Of a stretch of 64,000 nucleotides of DNA, positions 53,085-61,860 are shown one piece after another. Made by a program: the position numbers and the translations under genes. Source of the stretch: Phycisphaera sp. TMED9 (GTDB lineage Bacteria; Planctomycetota; Phycisphaerae; Phycisphaerales; SM1A02). Each line of letters starts with the position of its first letter. The first letter of the stretch is position 1. The notes below the pieces were generated by a model. The model was not told where the DNA came from, did not search any database, and saw only the letters and a list, made by a program, of their open reading frames with translations. Location of the stretch: assembly GCA_002167845.2 (NCBI GenBank), contig NHBO02000001.1, forward strand, positions 1 to 64,000, given 5' to 3'.

Positions 53085-54344
53085 TCAATCGCCGCGATAT
53101 CGACTGAAGATCAGGCTGACGTTGTGGCCACCGAAGCCGAACGAGTTGTTGATCGCGTACTCGATCTTCTCTTCCCTGGCCGCATTGGCGACGAAGTCGA
53201 GGTCGAAACCATCGTCGGGGTCTTCGAGGTTCATGGTCGGCGGAAGGATGCCGTTTTCCAGGGCCTTGATGACCGCGACCGACTCGATGCCTCCAGCCGC
53301 GCCGAGGGCGTGGCCGGTCATCGACTTGGTTGAACTCATGGCGAGCTTCTTGGCGTGATCGCCGAAGACGGAATTGACCGCATAGACCTCTGCGGCGTCC
53401 CCCAAGGGGGTGGAGGTGCCGTGGGCGTTGATGTAGCCGATCTGTTCGGGGGCGATTTCCGCATCTCGCAAGGCCCATTTCATGGCCTTGGTCGCGCCGA
53501 TTCCGCTCTCCTCCGGGGCGGCGATGTGGTGAGCATCTCCGCTGCTGGCATAGCCGAGGATTTCCCCGTAGATCCGCGCTCCTCGAGCCTTGGCTGATTC
53601 GAGATCCTCGAGGATCAATACGGCGGCACCCTCTGCCAGAACGAAACCGTCTCGGTCCCGATCGAACGGGCGAGAGGCTTTCTCAGGGGCGTCGTTTCGA
53701 GTCGACAAGGCCTTCATCGTTCCAAAGGAGCCGATGCAGAGACGGCTCACGGCGGCCTCCGTACCGCCTGCGAACATGACGTCGGCATCTCCTCGCTGGA
53801 TCAGTTGGAAGGCGGCGCCGATCGAATGGCCTCCGGTGGCGCAGGCGGTCGCCGTGGCGATGTTGGCGCCACGGAGGTTGTGTCGAATGGACACGTTGCC
53901 TGCACACGCGTTCACCATCAGCTTTGGAACGGTGAACGGGCTGATCTTCTTCGGGCTCGTTCGTTCGAGTTTCTGGAGGCCCAGCTCGATCGTGATGATC
54001 CCGCCGATCCCCGAACCGATCGCCACGCCGCGGCGATCCGGATCGCCGGTTTCGAAGTCGATCCCGCAATCCAGCGCAGCTTCCTCCGCCGCGACGAGGC
54101 CGAGCAGGCTTGCTCGGTCCATTCGCTTGGACTCGCGGACATCCGCGACGTCGGAGGGATCAAAGCCCTTGACCTCTCCCGCGAAGCGGGTCGTCCATTC
54201 GTCATCTTGTTCGAACGCGGTGATGGGGCCGATGCCGGTTCGTCCGGACACCATGCCTTCCCACGTCGAATCGACGTCTGTCCCGAGATCGGTGACGGCA
54301 CCGAGTCCGGTGACGACAACCCTGCGGAGGGTGATGGTCTTCAT
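53085..54344 (-). CDS. fabF: Beta-ketoacyl-ACP synthase II
   Basis: 419 aa from ATG at 54344 (MKTITLRRVVVTG); an ATG five codons upstream with AAGG nearby is an alternative. Thiolase-fold condensing enzyme: nucleophile Cys in ATACATGGHSIG, His in INAHGTSTPLGD and His in SSTKSMTGHALGAAGGIES. The C-terminus NNSFGFGGHNVSLIFSRY is intact. Extends acyl-ACP chains, including temperature-dependent cis-vaccenate formation in model organisms. It follows acpP after 63 nt in the fab cluster. Confidence 0.96.
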   Translation of the reverse strand: MKTITLRRVVVTGLGAVTDLGTDVDSTWEGMVSGRTGIGPITAFEQDDEWTTRFAGEVKGFDPSDVADVRESKRMDRASLLGLVAAEEAALDCGIDFETGDPDRRGVAIGSGIGGIITIELGLQKLERTSPKKISPFTVPKLMVNACAGNVSIRHNLRGANIATATACATGGHSIGAAFQLIQRGDADVMFAGGTEAAVSRLCIGSFGTMKALSTRNDAPEKASRPFDRDRDGFVLAEGAAVLILEDLESAKARGARIYGEILGYASSGDAHHIAAPEESGIGATKAMKWALRDAEIAPEQIGYINAHGTSTPLGDAAEVYAVNSVFGDHAKKLAMSSTKSMTGHALGAAGGIESVAVIKALENGILPPTMNLEDPDDGFDLDFVANAAREEKIEYAINNSFGFGGHNVSLIFSRYRGD

Positions 54345-54407
54345 GGGCAGTTGGAGCATTCCGCCTTCGAGACATCGGAAGCTCACGCCACCGATGAACG
54401 AGGTCAG

Positions 54408-54656
54408 TCAGCTCTTGTTCAGGTTCTGCTTGATGAATTCGATTGCTTCGCCGACGGTCTGGATCTTTTCGGCGTTCTCGTCTGGGATCGAGGTTTCAAA
54501 CTCATCCTCGAACTCCATGACGAGTTCCACGGTATCCAGGCTGTCTGCATTGAGGTCGCCCGTGAAACTCGTTGTTCGCGAGATTTCAGCGCGGTCGACG
54601 CCCATCTGCTCGGCAACGATATCGATCACTTTGGTTTCGATCTCTGCTTCGGTCAC
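54408..54656 (-). CDS. acpP: Acyl carrier protein
   Basis: 82 aa from a GTG at 54656, preceded by GGAG; upstream in-frame sequence of the ORF is not ACP-like. The four-helix ACP with the phosphopantetheine Ser in [17 protein letters not shown] (DSL motif) and acidic helix II. It carries growing acyl chains. Lies between fabG (121-nt gap) and fabF, the canonical order. Interacts with FabD, FabH, PlsX and the other enzymes encoded in this cluster. Confidence 0.96.
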   Translation of the reverse strand: MTEAEIETKVIDIVAEQMGVDRAEISRTTSFTGDLNADSLDTVELVMEFEDEFETSIPDENAEKIQTVGEAIEFIKQNLNKS

Positions 54657-54777
54657 GGGTCGGTCTCCAACGAGGCCCTTCCGGGGCCGTCGCAATTGAC
54701 AGGGATGATAGCGGAGGATGGCCTCCCCCTGTGGGAGGCCTGCCTTGAAATCCGGCGACGTCGCCGGGTTTGAGAAG

Positions 54778-55512
54778 TCAGAGCGCGAGTCCCCCGTCCA
54801 CCACCAGGACCTGCCCAGTGACGTAAGAGGCCCCTTCAGAGGCGAGATAGGACACGGCCGCGGAGATATCCGCCGTCTCGCCCAGTCGCCGGGTCGCAAT
54901 TCGCTTGGTCATCTCCTGTTCGAGATGTGGGATCAGCGATTCGGTCATTTCAGTCTTGATGAACCCCGGGGCGACCACGTTGGCGGTCACGCCCTTCCCG
55001 CCAAGCTCCTTGGCCACGGTCTTGGTGAGACCGATCAGGCCCGCCTTGGCGGCGGAGTAGTTCACCTGGCCCGGATTTCCGGTGATTCCACTCACGGAGC
55101 CGATGTTGATGATCCGTCCGTAGCGTCCCTTCATCATCGGCCGAGCTGCGGCACGGCACGCCACGAAGGTCGATCGGAGGTTCACATTCAGCACATCGTC
55201 GAAGTCCTCATCGCTCATGCGTAGGAGGAGGCCGTCTCGGGTGATCCCCGCATTGTTCACCAGCACATCGAGCCGGCCGGCGTTCTCCGCGACTTCTTCG
55301 ATCAGCTCGCCGAGCGCGTTGCCCTGGCCGATGTCACAGACTCGGAACTCTCCGCTGCCTCCGGCTTCGCCGATTTCCTCGACCAGCGACTCGAGCGGAT
55401 CAGCGGATCGGGCGATCGCCACCACATGCATGCCGTCGGCGGCGAGCTGAAGGGCGATGGCGCGTCCGAGGCCACGACTGGCGCCGGTGACGATGGCAAG
55501 GCGGGTTTCGAT
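54778..55512 (-). CDS. fabG: 3-oxoacyl-ACP reductase (possible ATC start)
   Basis: About 244 aa, the standard FabG length, if translation begins at ATC 55512. SDR motifs: [22 protein letters not shown], Ser/Tyr/Lys triad in GSVSG...VNYSAAKAG, and C-terminal [15 protein letters not shown]. There is no ATG, GTG or TTG at the expected start; the nearest in-frame ATG is at 55602 and would add 30 unconserved residues. AAGGAG lies 7 nt before the ATC, and a TACAAT -10-like hexamer (55589-55594) lies downstream of that ATG. Either AUC initiation or a sequencing error at ATG is possible. The next genes are acpP and fabF. Confidence 0.9.
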   Translation of the reverse strand: METRLAIVTGASRGLGRAIALQLAADGMHVVAIARSADPLESLVEEIGEAGGSGEFRVCDIGQGNALGELIEEVAENAGRLDVLVNNAGITRDGLLLRMSDEDFDDVLNVNLRSTFVACRAAARPMMKGRYGRIINIGSVSGITGNPGQVNYSAAKAGLIGLTKTVAKELGGKGVTANVVAPGFIKTEMTESLIPHLEQEMTKRIATRRLGETADISAAVSYLASEGASYVTGQVLVVDGGLAL

Positions 55513-55588
55513 GAGCGGGCTCCTTGGGGAAGAGAAGTCGTCTGGTCGTCCGTCGCAGAAGACTCGATTCCCAGTGCGTCGGGTCGGA

Positions 55589-55594
55589 ATTGTA
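55589..55594 (-). promoter_or_regulatory. Candidate -10 box (TACAAT) for fabG-acpP-fabF
   Basis: On the minus strand TACAAT matches the sigma70 -10 consensus at five of six positions. It would start transcription about 70 nt before the proposed ATC start. The -35 at the right distance is weak (GCCACA). Confidence 0.45.
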
Positions 55595-55729
55595 CAGATC
55601 ATCCCCGTGCCTGTGGCGGAATTGAGGTTTTCGTGGCGAGTCGGCGTCTGTGGCGCTCTCCGGACGCAGTCGGGTGCCGCTGCCCTCGGCCGACTCTGGC
55701 CCCAGGGTCGCCTGATCATCCTGGGCATC

Positions 55730-55768
55730 AAAGAAAAAACGCGACCTCCGAGATCGGAGGCCGCGTCA
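55730..55768 (-). terminator. Terminator after the fabD-lipoprotein unit
   Basis: Minus strand: ACGCGGCCTCCGA / TCGGAGGTCGCGT stem with a 2-nt loop and one G-T pair, followed by TTTTTTCTTTG. It separates rpmF-plsX-fabH-fabD-lipoprotein from fabG-acpP-fabF. Confidence 0.88.
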
Positions 55769-55801
55769 TGGTTTCTCTGGATGTCCAGCGACGGGAGTCG
55801 C

Positions 55802-56632
55802 TCAGTTTCCGCTTGGTGCGAAACCGGGGTTCGGATCGATCTTCGGTCCCTTGGGGCGTTTCCGCTTGCCAGGCGCATTTCCGCCACCGCCAGGTCCGCC
55901 GGCCGGTGATCCCATGGAACTGCTGCCGGAATCTTCTTCCGTGAAGTCCTGAGTGGGAATCTCGACGATCTCATCCGGTGCGGTCGCTCGGGCCATTTCT
56001 TCGCCGAGGATGTTGAACCAGGCGGTGATCCAATCATCGCCACTCAGTCGGTCCATCATGTTCGGAGGTGACGGCTGGGCGTCGAATTCGGCGCCATCGG
56101 CCGCGGGATCGCCGGAGATCTCGTAAGCCCACAGTTGCGGTTCGAACTGGTTGCCGACCATGAAGACGGCGAGGGCGCACTCACCGACCAACGGGTGGGT
56201 TCCGGTTCGAACGTCGATTCCGATGATGTCGGAGGTGGCTTCTTGCCACTCGCCGGATGCCGTCATGTCCTTCAGAAGAAGCGCGTCCATCCCAGCGAGC
56301 ATGCCTTCGACTCGGCTGGAATCACCGCGTGCGAAGCCGTCGAAGAATCGCAGGACGGCGATGCGTCCTGCATCGTTGTCCGGTGCGAGATCCTCGGAGA
56401 GGTTGACTCGGGGGTCGATGTCGTACCTCGCCATCAGGTCTGCGATCGGCGTCACCGTCGGCGCGGGCGGCGGCGGTGGGGGCGCGGGTGCCTTCTTCGC
56501 CACGGGGGCCGGCGGAGGCGCGACCTCCTCGGAGCCGCAGGCTGCGAGTCCGAGTGACACGGCGGTCAATGCGGTCAAGGCGGTGAGGTCACGAAGCATT
56601 CGAGTGGTCGGGTGCGGGATCCGGTTGGTCAT
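55802..56632 (-). CDS. Proline-rich lipoprotein inside the fab cluster
   Basis: 276 aa from the ATG at 56632, which has GGAGG 9 nt upstream; the later ATG at 56599 (MLRDLTALTALTAVS) is an alternative. The lipoprotein signal has a lipobox AACG (LGLAACGSEE), then a PPPAP-rich linker (APAPPPPPPAPTV). The folded region (about 70-220: IADLMARYDIDPRVNLSEDLAP, VLRFFDGFARGDSSRVEGMLAGMDALLLKD) is unfamiliar. The tail is G/S/P/K-rich (SMGSPAGGPGGGGNAPGKRKRPKG). It overlaps the fabD end by 44 nt. A role in the envelope is inferred only. Confidence 0.7.
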   Translation of the reverse strand: MTNRIPHPTTRMLRDLTALTALTAVSLGLAACGSEEVAPPPAPVAKKAPAPPPPPPAPTVTPIADLMARYDIDPRVNLSEDLAPDNDAGRIAVLRFFDGFARGDSSRVEGMLAGMDALLLKDMTASGEWQEATSDIIGIDVRTGTHPLVGECALAVFMVGNQFEPQLWAYEISGDPAADGAEFDAQPSPPNMMDRLSGDDWITAWFNILGEEMARATAPDEIVEIPTQDFTEEDSGSSSMGSPAGGPGGGGNAPGKRKRPKGPKIDPNPGFAPSGN

Positions 56633-57566
56633 GGCTGGTGACCTCCACGGTTTTGTCGATTCGTCGGAAGAGCCCCTTGAGCACCTTGCCCGGGGCGAGT
56701 TCATGAATCTGTGGCCGATCGGACTCCGGAGTCTCCGAAACCGTGCGGGCAAGATCCAAACAGTTCGAGGACCATCTTACCGGGGTCGTCAGTTGTTCGA
56801 TCAACCGAGTCTTCAGAAGTTCCGGATTGTCCGGATCATGTGGCTTTCCGGTCACATTGGAGTAGACGACCGTTGAGAGGGGCTGAAAGTCCACTTCTTC
56901 CAGCGCCTTGGCCATTCCTTCGGCCGCTGGGGCCATCAGGGGGCTGTGGAAGGCTCCCGCGACGGCGAGCGAAGTCGCCCGAAGCCGCATCTCGCCCGCG
57001 GCCGTCACGGCCCGTTCACAGGCGGTTTTCGAGCCGGAAATCACGATCTGGCCGGTGGCGTTGAAGTTGGCTGGGACGAGGATGTCATCGCCTCGGGCGG
57101 CATCACAGACCTCGTTGGCTTGATCTTCGTCGGCGCCGACAAGGGCGACCATGCCGCCTTCCGAAGCCTCCGCGGCTTCCTGCATGAGGCGGCCCCGGGT
57201 CGCCACCAGCTTCAAGCCATCGCGAAATCCAAAGGCTCCTGCCAGATGCAGGGCGGTGTACTCGCCGAGCGAGAGCCCGAGGGTGGCGAAGAGGTCGGCG
57301 CCTCCCCAGCCATCGAGAAGACCCTGGAAACTCGCCACGCCCGCCGTGAAGAGGGCGGGCTGGCTGACGTCGGTTCGATTCAAGGCATCTGCCGGACCGG
57401 CGAAGCAGAGGCTCGTCAAAGAGCCGATGCCACCGAGATCCACGACTTCATCCGCGGCGGCGAACGTCTGGGCCGCGGCGGGATGTGCTTCCATCCACCC
57501 CTGCCCCATGCCGACGATCTGAGCGCCCTGGCCGGGGCAGAGAAGTACGACGTTCGTTTTGTGCAT
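56589..57566 (-). CDS. fabD: Malonyl-CoA:ACP transacylase
   Basis: 325 aa from ATG at 57566 (GGAG 9 nt upstream); two in-frame ATGs further up are less well placed. Transacylase motifs: VVLLCPGQGAQIVGMGQGW, nucleophile Ser in TLGLSLGEYTALHLAG, catalytic His in VAGAFHSPLM, and QLTTPVRW near the end. It loads malonyl groups onto ACP for FabH and FabF. It follows fabH after 119 nt and overlaps the downstream lipoprotein gene by 44 nt. Confidence 0.95.
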   Translation of the reverse strand: MHKTNVVLLCPGQGAQIVGMGQGWMEAHPAAAQTFAAADEVVDLGGIGSLTSLCFAGPADALNRTDVSQPALFTAGVASFQGLLDGWGGADLFATLGLSLGEYTALHLAGAFGFRDGLKLVATRGRLMQEAAEASEGGMVALVGADEDQANEVCDAARGDDILVPANFNATGQIVISGSKTACERAVTAAGEMRLRATSLAVAGAFHSPLMAPAAEGMAKALEEVDFQPLSTVVYSNVTGKPHDPDNPELLKTRLIEQLTTPVRWSSNCLDLARTVSETPESDRPQIHELAPGKVLKGLFRRIDKTVEVTSHDQPDPAPDHSNAS

Positions 57567-57685
57567 GACGGAGGTCTCCATCGGGCTTCGCAAGCGTCAG
57601 CGGTCACGCTGATCGAGAAGAAGGAATATCGGTTGTTCGACCCGGAACAATCAAGCAGGTTCTGGAGCTCGTCCCGTCCGCTCGA

Positions 57686-58702
57686 TCAGTGCCGCCAGAC
57701 CGAGCTGGCCCAGGTCATGCCGCCGCCGAAGGCGACGAGCATCGTCGGCTTCGACTCATCGATTCGACCGGACTTCCGCATCTGATCGAGGCACAGGCCG
57801 ACCGATCCGGCGGAGCTGTTTCCGAACTTGTCGATGTTGACGAAGACCTTCTCGCTGGGGAGGCCGAGTTTTTCGACCGCGCTTTCGATGATGCGGGCGT
57901 TGGATTGATGGCAGATGTAGGCGCCGACCTCGTCGGGGGCGAGCCCGGATTTCTCCAATCCGTCCTTGATCGCCCGTTGGAAGCGAGTCACCGCGAACTT
58001 GTAGACCTCGCGTCCGTTCATTCGCAGGCAGCCCAGTCTGATCGGATTCTCTTCGTCGCCAGGTGCGATCTCATTCTCACGGCGGGGGATGTAGAGCGCC
58101 TGCCAGCCACTGCCGTCGGCTTCCATCGTCTGGTAGATCGACCCCTTGGTGGGGTCGTCATCGGCTTCGAGAATCGCGGAGCCAGCGGCATCTCCGAAGA
58201 GAATCGACACGGAGCGATCGTCGTAGTCGATGATCGAACTCATGCAGTCGCAGCCCACGATCGCGATCCGATTCGCGCGTCCGACTCGGATGAGGCTGTC
58301 GGCGAGGTTCATCGCATAGACGAATCCGCTGCAGGCCGCGACGACGTCGAAGGCGCCGGCGGGCGTTGCGCCGATCTCGCCGGCGATTCGACAGGCGAGG
58401 GAAGGGCAGGCCATCTCGCCGGTCACCGAAGCGACGATGACGAGGTCGAGGCTGGAGCCGTCGAGGCCGGCGTCTTCCAAGGCTCTTTGGACGGCGAGTC
58501 GAGAAAGCGTCAAGGTCCCTTCGCGGGGCTTGTCGCAGATCCGTCGCTCTTTGATGCCGGTTCGTTGTTGGATCCACTCGTCGCTGGTGTCGACCATGCG
58601 AGCAAGATCATCGTTGGTCAGAATTCCGTCAGGTACCGCCGATCCGGTTCCTGCGATTCGGACGCCGCGGGCGAATCCCGCGGTCAGAGCGGCATGATTC
58701 AT
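57686..58702 (-). CDS. fabH: Beta-ketoacyl-ACP synthase III
   Basis: 338 aa. Thiolase fold with catalytic Cys in VVAACSGFVYAMN, His in ICHQSNARI and Asn in KFGNSSAGSVGL. The family N-terminal RIAGTGSAVPDGILTNDDLA is intact. It starts fatty-acid synthesis from acetyl-CoA (or branched primers) and malonyl-ACP. The start overlaps the plsX stop by ATGA. The C-terminus ends in a short WASSVWRH tail. Confidence 0.96.
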   Translation of the reverse strand: MNHAALTAGFARGVRIAGTGSAVPDGILTNDDLARMVDTSDEWIQQRTGIKERRICDKPREGTLTLSRLAVQRALEDAGLDGSSLDLVIVASVTGEMACPSLACRIAGEIGATPAGAFDVVAACSGFVYAMNLADSLIRVGRANRIAIVGCDCMSSIIDYDDRSVSILFGDAAGSAILEADDDPTKGSIYQTMEADGSGWQALYIPRRENEIAPGDEENPIRLGCLRMNGREVYKFAVTRFQRAIKDGLEKSGLAPDEVGAYICHQSNARIIESAVEKLGLPSEKVFVNIDKFGNSSAGSVGLCLDQMRKSGRIDESKPTMLVAFGGGMTWASSVWRH

Positions 58703-59748
58703 GTCTTGATTTCTTTCCCGGACTCGTTGCTGATCGGATCCTGGCCCACGGTCGCAAGCGATTCGGTGATCGCCTGATTGACGCCGCTCAGTACGAATTC
58801 CCGGCCTCGAAGAATGGCATTGGTGATGGTTCGGCCGATCGCCGAGCCGTGGACGATCATGCAGACCCCGTTGACGCCGAGAAGTGGAGCGCCGCCGTAT
58901 TCGTGGTAGTCGTGCTTGCTGTAGAGACTCTTCACCACGGGCTCGAATCGCATCGCAAGCTCGGGATCGATCTCGAAGACCTCGCTGGCGATGGCCTTGA
59001 AGATCCCGGCCGACAAACCTTCGGCCAGTTTGATCATGACGTTGCCGACGACTCCGTCGGTCACGACCACGTCGGCTTCACCGTCGAAGACCCCGCGGCC
59101 TTCGACGTAGCCGATGAAATTGGTCGCATCGGCGTCGCGGAGCATGTCTCGCGCGAATCGCAGATCCGCGGTGCCCTTGGCCTCTTCGCCGCCCACGTTC
59201 ATCAGGCCGACTCGCGGAGAATCGATGCCGAGGATTCGTTGGGCGTAGATCGAGCCCATCACGCCGTACTGGGCCAGATGGTGGGGTTTTGGTTCGATGT
59301 TGGCGCCGACGTCGATCAGGACGATCGGGCCGCTGAAGGTCGGAACCGTCACGGCGATTCCGGGACGATGCACGTTGCGAAGGCGCCGCATGTTCATCTG
59401 TGCGGCGGTCACGCACGCGCCGGTGTTGCCGGCGGAGATCCAGCAGTCGAGTCGGCCGTCGCCACCCTTGGGGCCGCCGAGTCGCGAAAGCTGCGCAATC
59501 GAGCTCTTTCGCTTCGATCGAACCGCTTCCACGGGAGACTCGCTCATCCCGATGGTTTCCTCGCAGGAGAGGATCTCGATTCGATCATCGTTCACGCCAC
59601 GTTCGACCAGGGCTTCACTGATCGCCGCCTCGTCCCCGGCGAGAACGAGTCGATCTTCGGCCTCGAGGCGATCGAGCGCATCGAAGCAACCCTTGAGAAT
59701 TTCGTGGGGGGCGTTGTCACCGCCCGTCACATCGACACCTATACGCAT
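58699..59748 (-). CDS. plsX: Phosphate acyltransferase PlsX
   Basis: 349 aa. It begins MRIGVDVTGGDNAPHEILKGC, typical of PlsX, and continues LVLAGDEAAI, the SGNTGA-like motif WISAGNTGACVTAA, LIDVGANIEPKPHHLAQYGVMGSIYAQ and EYGGAPLLGVNGVCMIVHGSA. It makes acyl phosphate from acyl-ACP for PlsY. The ORF start is kept. It follows rpmF after 54 nt and overlaps fabH by 4 nt, the classical rpmF-plsX-fab order. Confidence 0.97.
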   Translation of the reverse strand: MRIGVDVTGGDNAPHEILKGCFDALDRLEAEDRLVLAGDEAAISEALVERGVNDDRIEILSCEETIGMSESPVEAVRSKRKSSIAQLSRLGGPKGGDGRLDCWISAGNTGACVTAAQMNMRRLRNVHRPGIAVTVPTFSGPIVLIDVGANIEPKPHHLAQYGVMGSIYAQRILGIDSPRVGLMNVGGEEAKGTADLRFARDMLRDADATNFIGYVEGRGVFDGEADVVVTDGVVGNVMIKLAEGLSAGIFKAIASEVFEIDPELAMRFEPVVKSLYSKHDYHEYGGAPLLGVNGVCMIVHGSAIGRTITNAILRGREFVLSGVNQAITESLATVGQDPISNESGKEIKT

Positions 59749-59802
59749 GGGGGCAGCGTATCCGTTCCGAACCTGTGAAGTGGAGGAAGCATCCCGAATC
59801 GG

Positions 59803-59991
59803 TCAGGACGCCGGCTTGGTCGGCTTCACCTGCAGGCCGGGGCGAACATAGCCGCACTCTCGGCAGGCGTGGTGAGGACGCTTGGCGGTGCCGCAGTTCG
59901 GGCAGAGCACGGTGTGGGTCCGCTCGATCGCATCATGAGCACGACGACGGCGGGTACGACCGGGGGATTGTCTGAATGATGGGACGGGCAT
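59803..59991 (-). CDS. rpmF: 50S ribosomal protein L32
   Basis: 62 aa. Basic N-terminus VPSFRQSPGRTRRRRAHD, then the zinc-ribbon CPNCGTAKRPHHACRECG (CxxC...CxxC), then YVRPGLQVKPTKPAS. Length and motif are normal for L32 of the zinc-binding (C+) form. The gene heads the fatty-acid cluster. Divergent from rnhA. Confidence 0.95.
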   Translation of the reverse strand: MPVPSFRQSPGRTRRRRAHDAIERTHTVLCPNCGTAKRPHHACRECGYVRPGLQVKPTKPAS

Positions 59992-60069
59992 CGCTGGGTT
60001 CCTGAGGGCTCGAAAAGCCTGAATCGGGCTTCTCGTCCCTGCAAAGCGGTCTGAGAGCGAGAATTGGGT

Positions 60070-60098
60070 AAGGTACGTCGACCCCGCTGAGGTGTCAA
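60070..60098 (-). promoter_or_regulatory. Sigma70-like promoter for rpmF-plsX-fab
   Basis: On the minus strand TTGACA (perfect -35) is 17 nt from TACCTT (weak -10). It points at rpmF and would give an about 70-nt leader. Confidence 0.5.
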
Positions 60099-60128
60099 GG
60101 ATTCCTCTGTCTCGGTCCCGGAGCGATC

Positions 60129-60614
60129 ATGCCGAAACCCGATTTCAAGTTGTTCACGGATGGTGGCGCTTCGCCGAATCCCGGGCCCGGAGGTTGGGCC
60201 TTCATTCTGGCCTCTGCTGATGGGCAGATGTCGGAACATTTTGGCGGGGAGCCCGATTCGACCAACAATCGGATGGAAATGACCGCCGTGATTCGCGGGT
60301 TTGAGGCCGCGTTGGCGGCTTCTGAGGGAGGCAAGCCTGCGTTGGAGCTCATTGCAGACAGCAAATATGTGCTTCAAGGGCTCCAGGATTGGATGCCCGG
60401 ATGGAAGAAGCGCGGCTGGATGAAGGCGGGAAAGCCGGCCAAACCGGTCCTCAACGTTGATCTCTGGAAACAGTTGGATGTGCTCTCACAGCAGCTGGAC
60501 CTCACTTTTACGTGGGTTCGGGGCCATACCGGCCATCTGGGCAACGAACGCTGCGACGAGCTCGTCAAGGACGGGATCCGCAGCGTCGGCGGAACGGTGG
60601 CCTCGGAAAGGTGA
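60129..60614 (+). CDS. rnhA: Ribonuclease HI
   Basis: 161 aa. The DEDD catalytic set is present: FTDGGASPNPGPGGW (Asp), NNRMEMTAVIRGFEA (Glu), IADSKYVLQGL (Asp) and GHTGHLGNERCDELVK (His/Asp). It cleaves the RNA of RNA:DNA hybrids. Length and the W-rich basic handle (WMPGWKKRGWMKAGKPAKPV) fit the bacterial RNase HI type. It lies 138 nt upstream of rpsL on the same strand. Confidence 0.96.
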   Translation: MPKPDFKLFTDGGASPNPGPGGWAFILASADGQMSEHFGGEPDSTNNRMEMTAVIRGFEAALAASEGGKPALELIADSKYVLQGLQDWMPGWKKRGWMKAGKPAKPVLNVDLWKQLDVLSQQLDLTFTWVRGHTGHLGNERCDELVKDGIRSVGGTVASER

Positions 60615-60658
60615 GTTCTTCGAGCTTCGGTCGGGGTGGCGTTCGGGCGGTTTGAGCC

Positions 60659-60687
60659 TTGCCCTCTTGGCGGGGTCCCGGTATCCT
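60659..60687 (+). promoter_or_regulatory. Candidate rpsL promoter
   Basis: TTGCCC and TATCCT are separated by 17 nt, both in the rnhA-rpsL gap, and would give an about 60-nt leader to rpsL. Each hexamer matches the sigma70 consensus at four of six positions. Confidence 0.45.
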
Positions 60688-60752
60688 TCTCGGCTCGCTG
60701 CTCATTTTCCGAGCTTCGTTTTCGACCGCCCGACGTCCGACTGAGACCCCGC

Positions 60753-61127
60753 ATGCCGACCATCAACCAGCTCGTTCGCAACCCCCGCCGCAACCAGGCC
60801 GTGAAGTCGAAGGTCAAGGACCTCGACGCCTGTCCTCAGCGTCGCGGAGTGTGCCTTCAGGTTCGAACCGTCACCCCCAAGAAGCCCAACTCGGCGCTTC
60901 GGAAGGTGGCTCGTGTTCGCCTCTCCAACGGCAAGGAAGTCACCGCGTACATCGGCGGCGAAGGTCACAACCTGCAGGAACACTCCATCGTGCTCGTGCG
61001 TGGTGGTCGAGTCCGCGACCTTCCCGGTTGTCGTTACCACGTCGTCCGCGGCTCCCTCGACTGCCTCGGCGTCGACGGTCGCCAGCAGGGCCGATCGAAG
61101 TACGGCGTGAAGCGCGGCAAGAAGTGA
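60753..61127 (+). CDS. rpsL: 30S ribosomal protein S12
   Basis: 124 aa from the ATG at 60753 ([13 protein letters not shown]), the family start; the ORF's earlier ATG is not used. Signature [18 protein letters not shown] and the streptomycin-sensitive loop [11 protein letters not shown] are present with wild-type Lys. It closes the decoding centre of the 30S subunit. rpsG follows after a 206-nt gap rather than a short one, and neither fusA nor tuf follows rpsG. Confidence 0.98.
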   Translation: MPTINQLVRNPRRNQAVKSKVKDLDACPQRRGVCLQVRTVTPKKPNSALRKVARVRLSNGKEVTAYIGGEGHNLQEHSIVLVRGGRVRDLPGCRYHVVRGSLDCLGVDGRQQGRSKYGVKRGKK

Positions 61128-61132
61128 TTCAA

Positions 61133-61214
61133 CGGGACCGTTCGGTCCCGATTCAGTGCATTCGGCGGGGTGCGGCGAAGGTCGCCGCAACCGACGGATC
61201 GAAAAAATTTTTCG
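61133..61214 (+). promoter_or_regulatory. rpsL-rpsG spacer: hairpin and A/T palindrome
   Basis: CGGGACC-GTTC-GGTCCCG forms a 7-bp hairpin just after rpsL, without a U tract. Further on, CGAAAAAATTTTTCG (61200-61214) is a near-perfect palindrome strikingly AT-rich for this genome. It may be a promoter UP-like element, an operator or a leader for rpsG. Confidence 0.4.
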
Positions 61215-61333
61215 GCAAGTAATCGCGGCCCCCGAGACCCCGGGAATCACCAAGTCCCAGGTCGCGATGAACGAAGGTTCCAATTCCTCGAAGCAGAGGA
61301 TGCGGAGCGGACGAGCCGGAAGGAGTCCAAGCT

Positions 61334-61834
61334 ATGGCCGGTCGTATCACCAAGGCAGACATTCAGCTCAAGCCCGATCCCCGCTACGGAGATCTGGTGC
61401 TTTCACGATTCATCAACTGCATGATGCACGGTGGCAACAAGTCCACCGCGATCCGCGTGGTCTACAACGCATTCGACGAGATTCAAAAGAGGCTCGACGA
61501 TGGCAAGGCTCCGGAGCTCCCCGAGACCGCCCTCGAGGTCTTCCATCTCGCGCTGGACAACGTTCGACCGCAGGTCGAAGTCCGATCCAAGCGGGTCGGT
61601 GGTGCGAACTATCAGGTTCCGATGCAGTTGAACCGACGTCGTCAGCAGTCCCTGACCTTCCGCTGGATCATCGTCGCGGCTCGTGAAGAGCGAGGCAAGC
61701 CGATCCACATGCGTCTTGCGAAGGAACTCTGGGATGCAGCCCACAACGAAGGCAAGTCGGTCACGACCCGCGAGAACACGCATCGCATGGCGGAAGCCAA
61801 CCGTGCGTTCGCTCACTTCGGTCGCAGCCGCTGA
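61334..61834 (+). CDS. rpsG: 30S ribosomal protein S7
   Basis: 166 aa. Standard S7 features: DPRYGDLVLSRFINCMMHGGNKSTAIRVVYNAFD, QVEVRSKRVGGANYQVPMQL and AREERGKPIHMRLAKELWDAAHNEG. It is slightly longer than the 156-aa E. coli form. It nucleates assembly of the 30S head and binds the decoding region. A strong terminator follows 26 nt after the stop, so fusA and tuf are not in the same transcript. Confidence 0.97.
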   Translation: MAGRITKADIQLKPDPRYGDLVLSRFINCMMHGGNKSTAIRVVYNAFDEIQKRLDDGKAPELPETALEVFHLALDNVRPQVEVRSKRVGGANYQVPMQLNRRRQQSLTFRWIIVAAREERGKPIHMRLAKELWDAAHNEGKSVTTRENTHRMAEANRAFAHFGRSR

Positions 61835-61860
61835 TCGAATTCGTTTCAACCGAACACACC

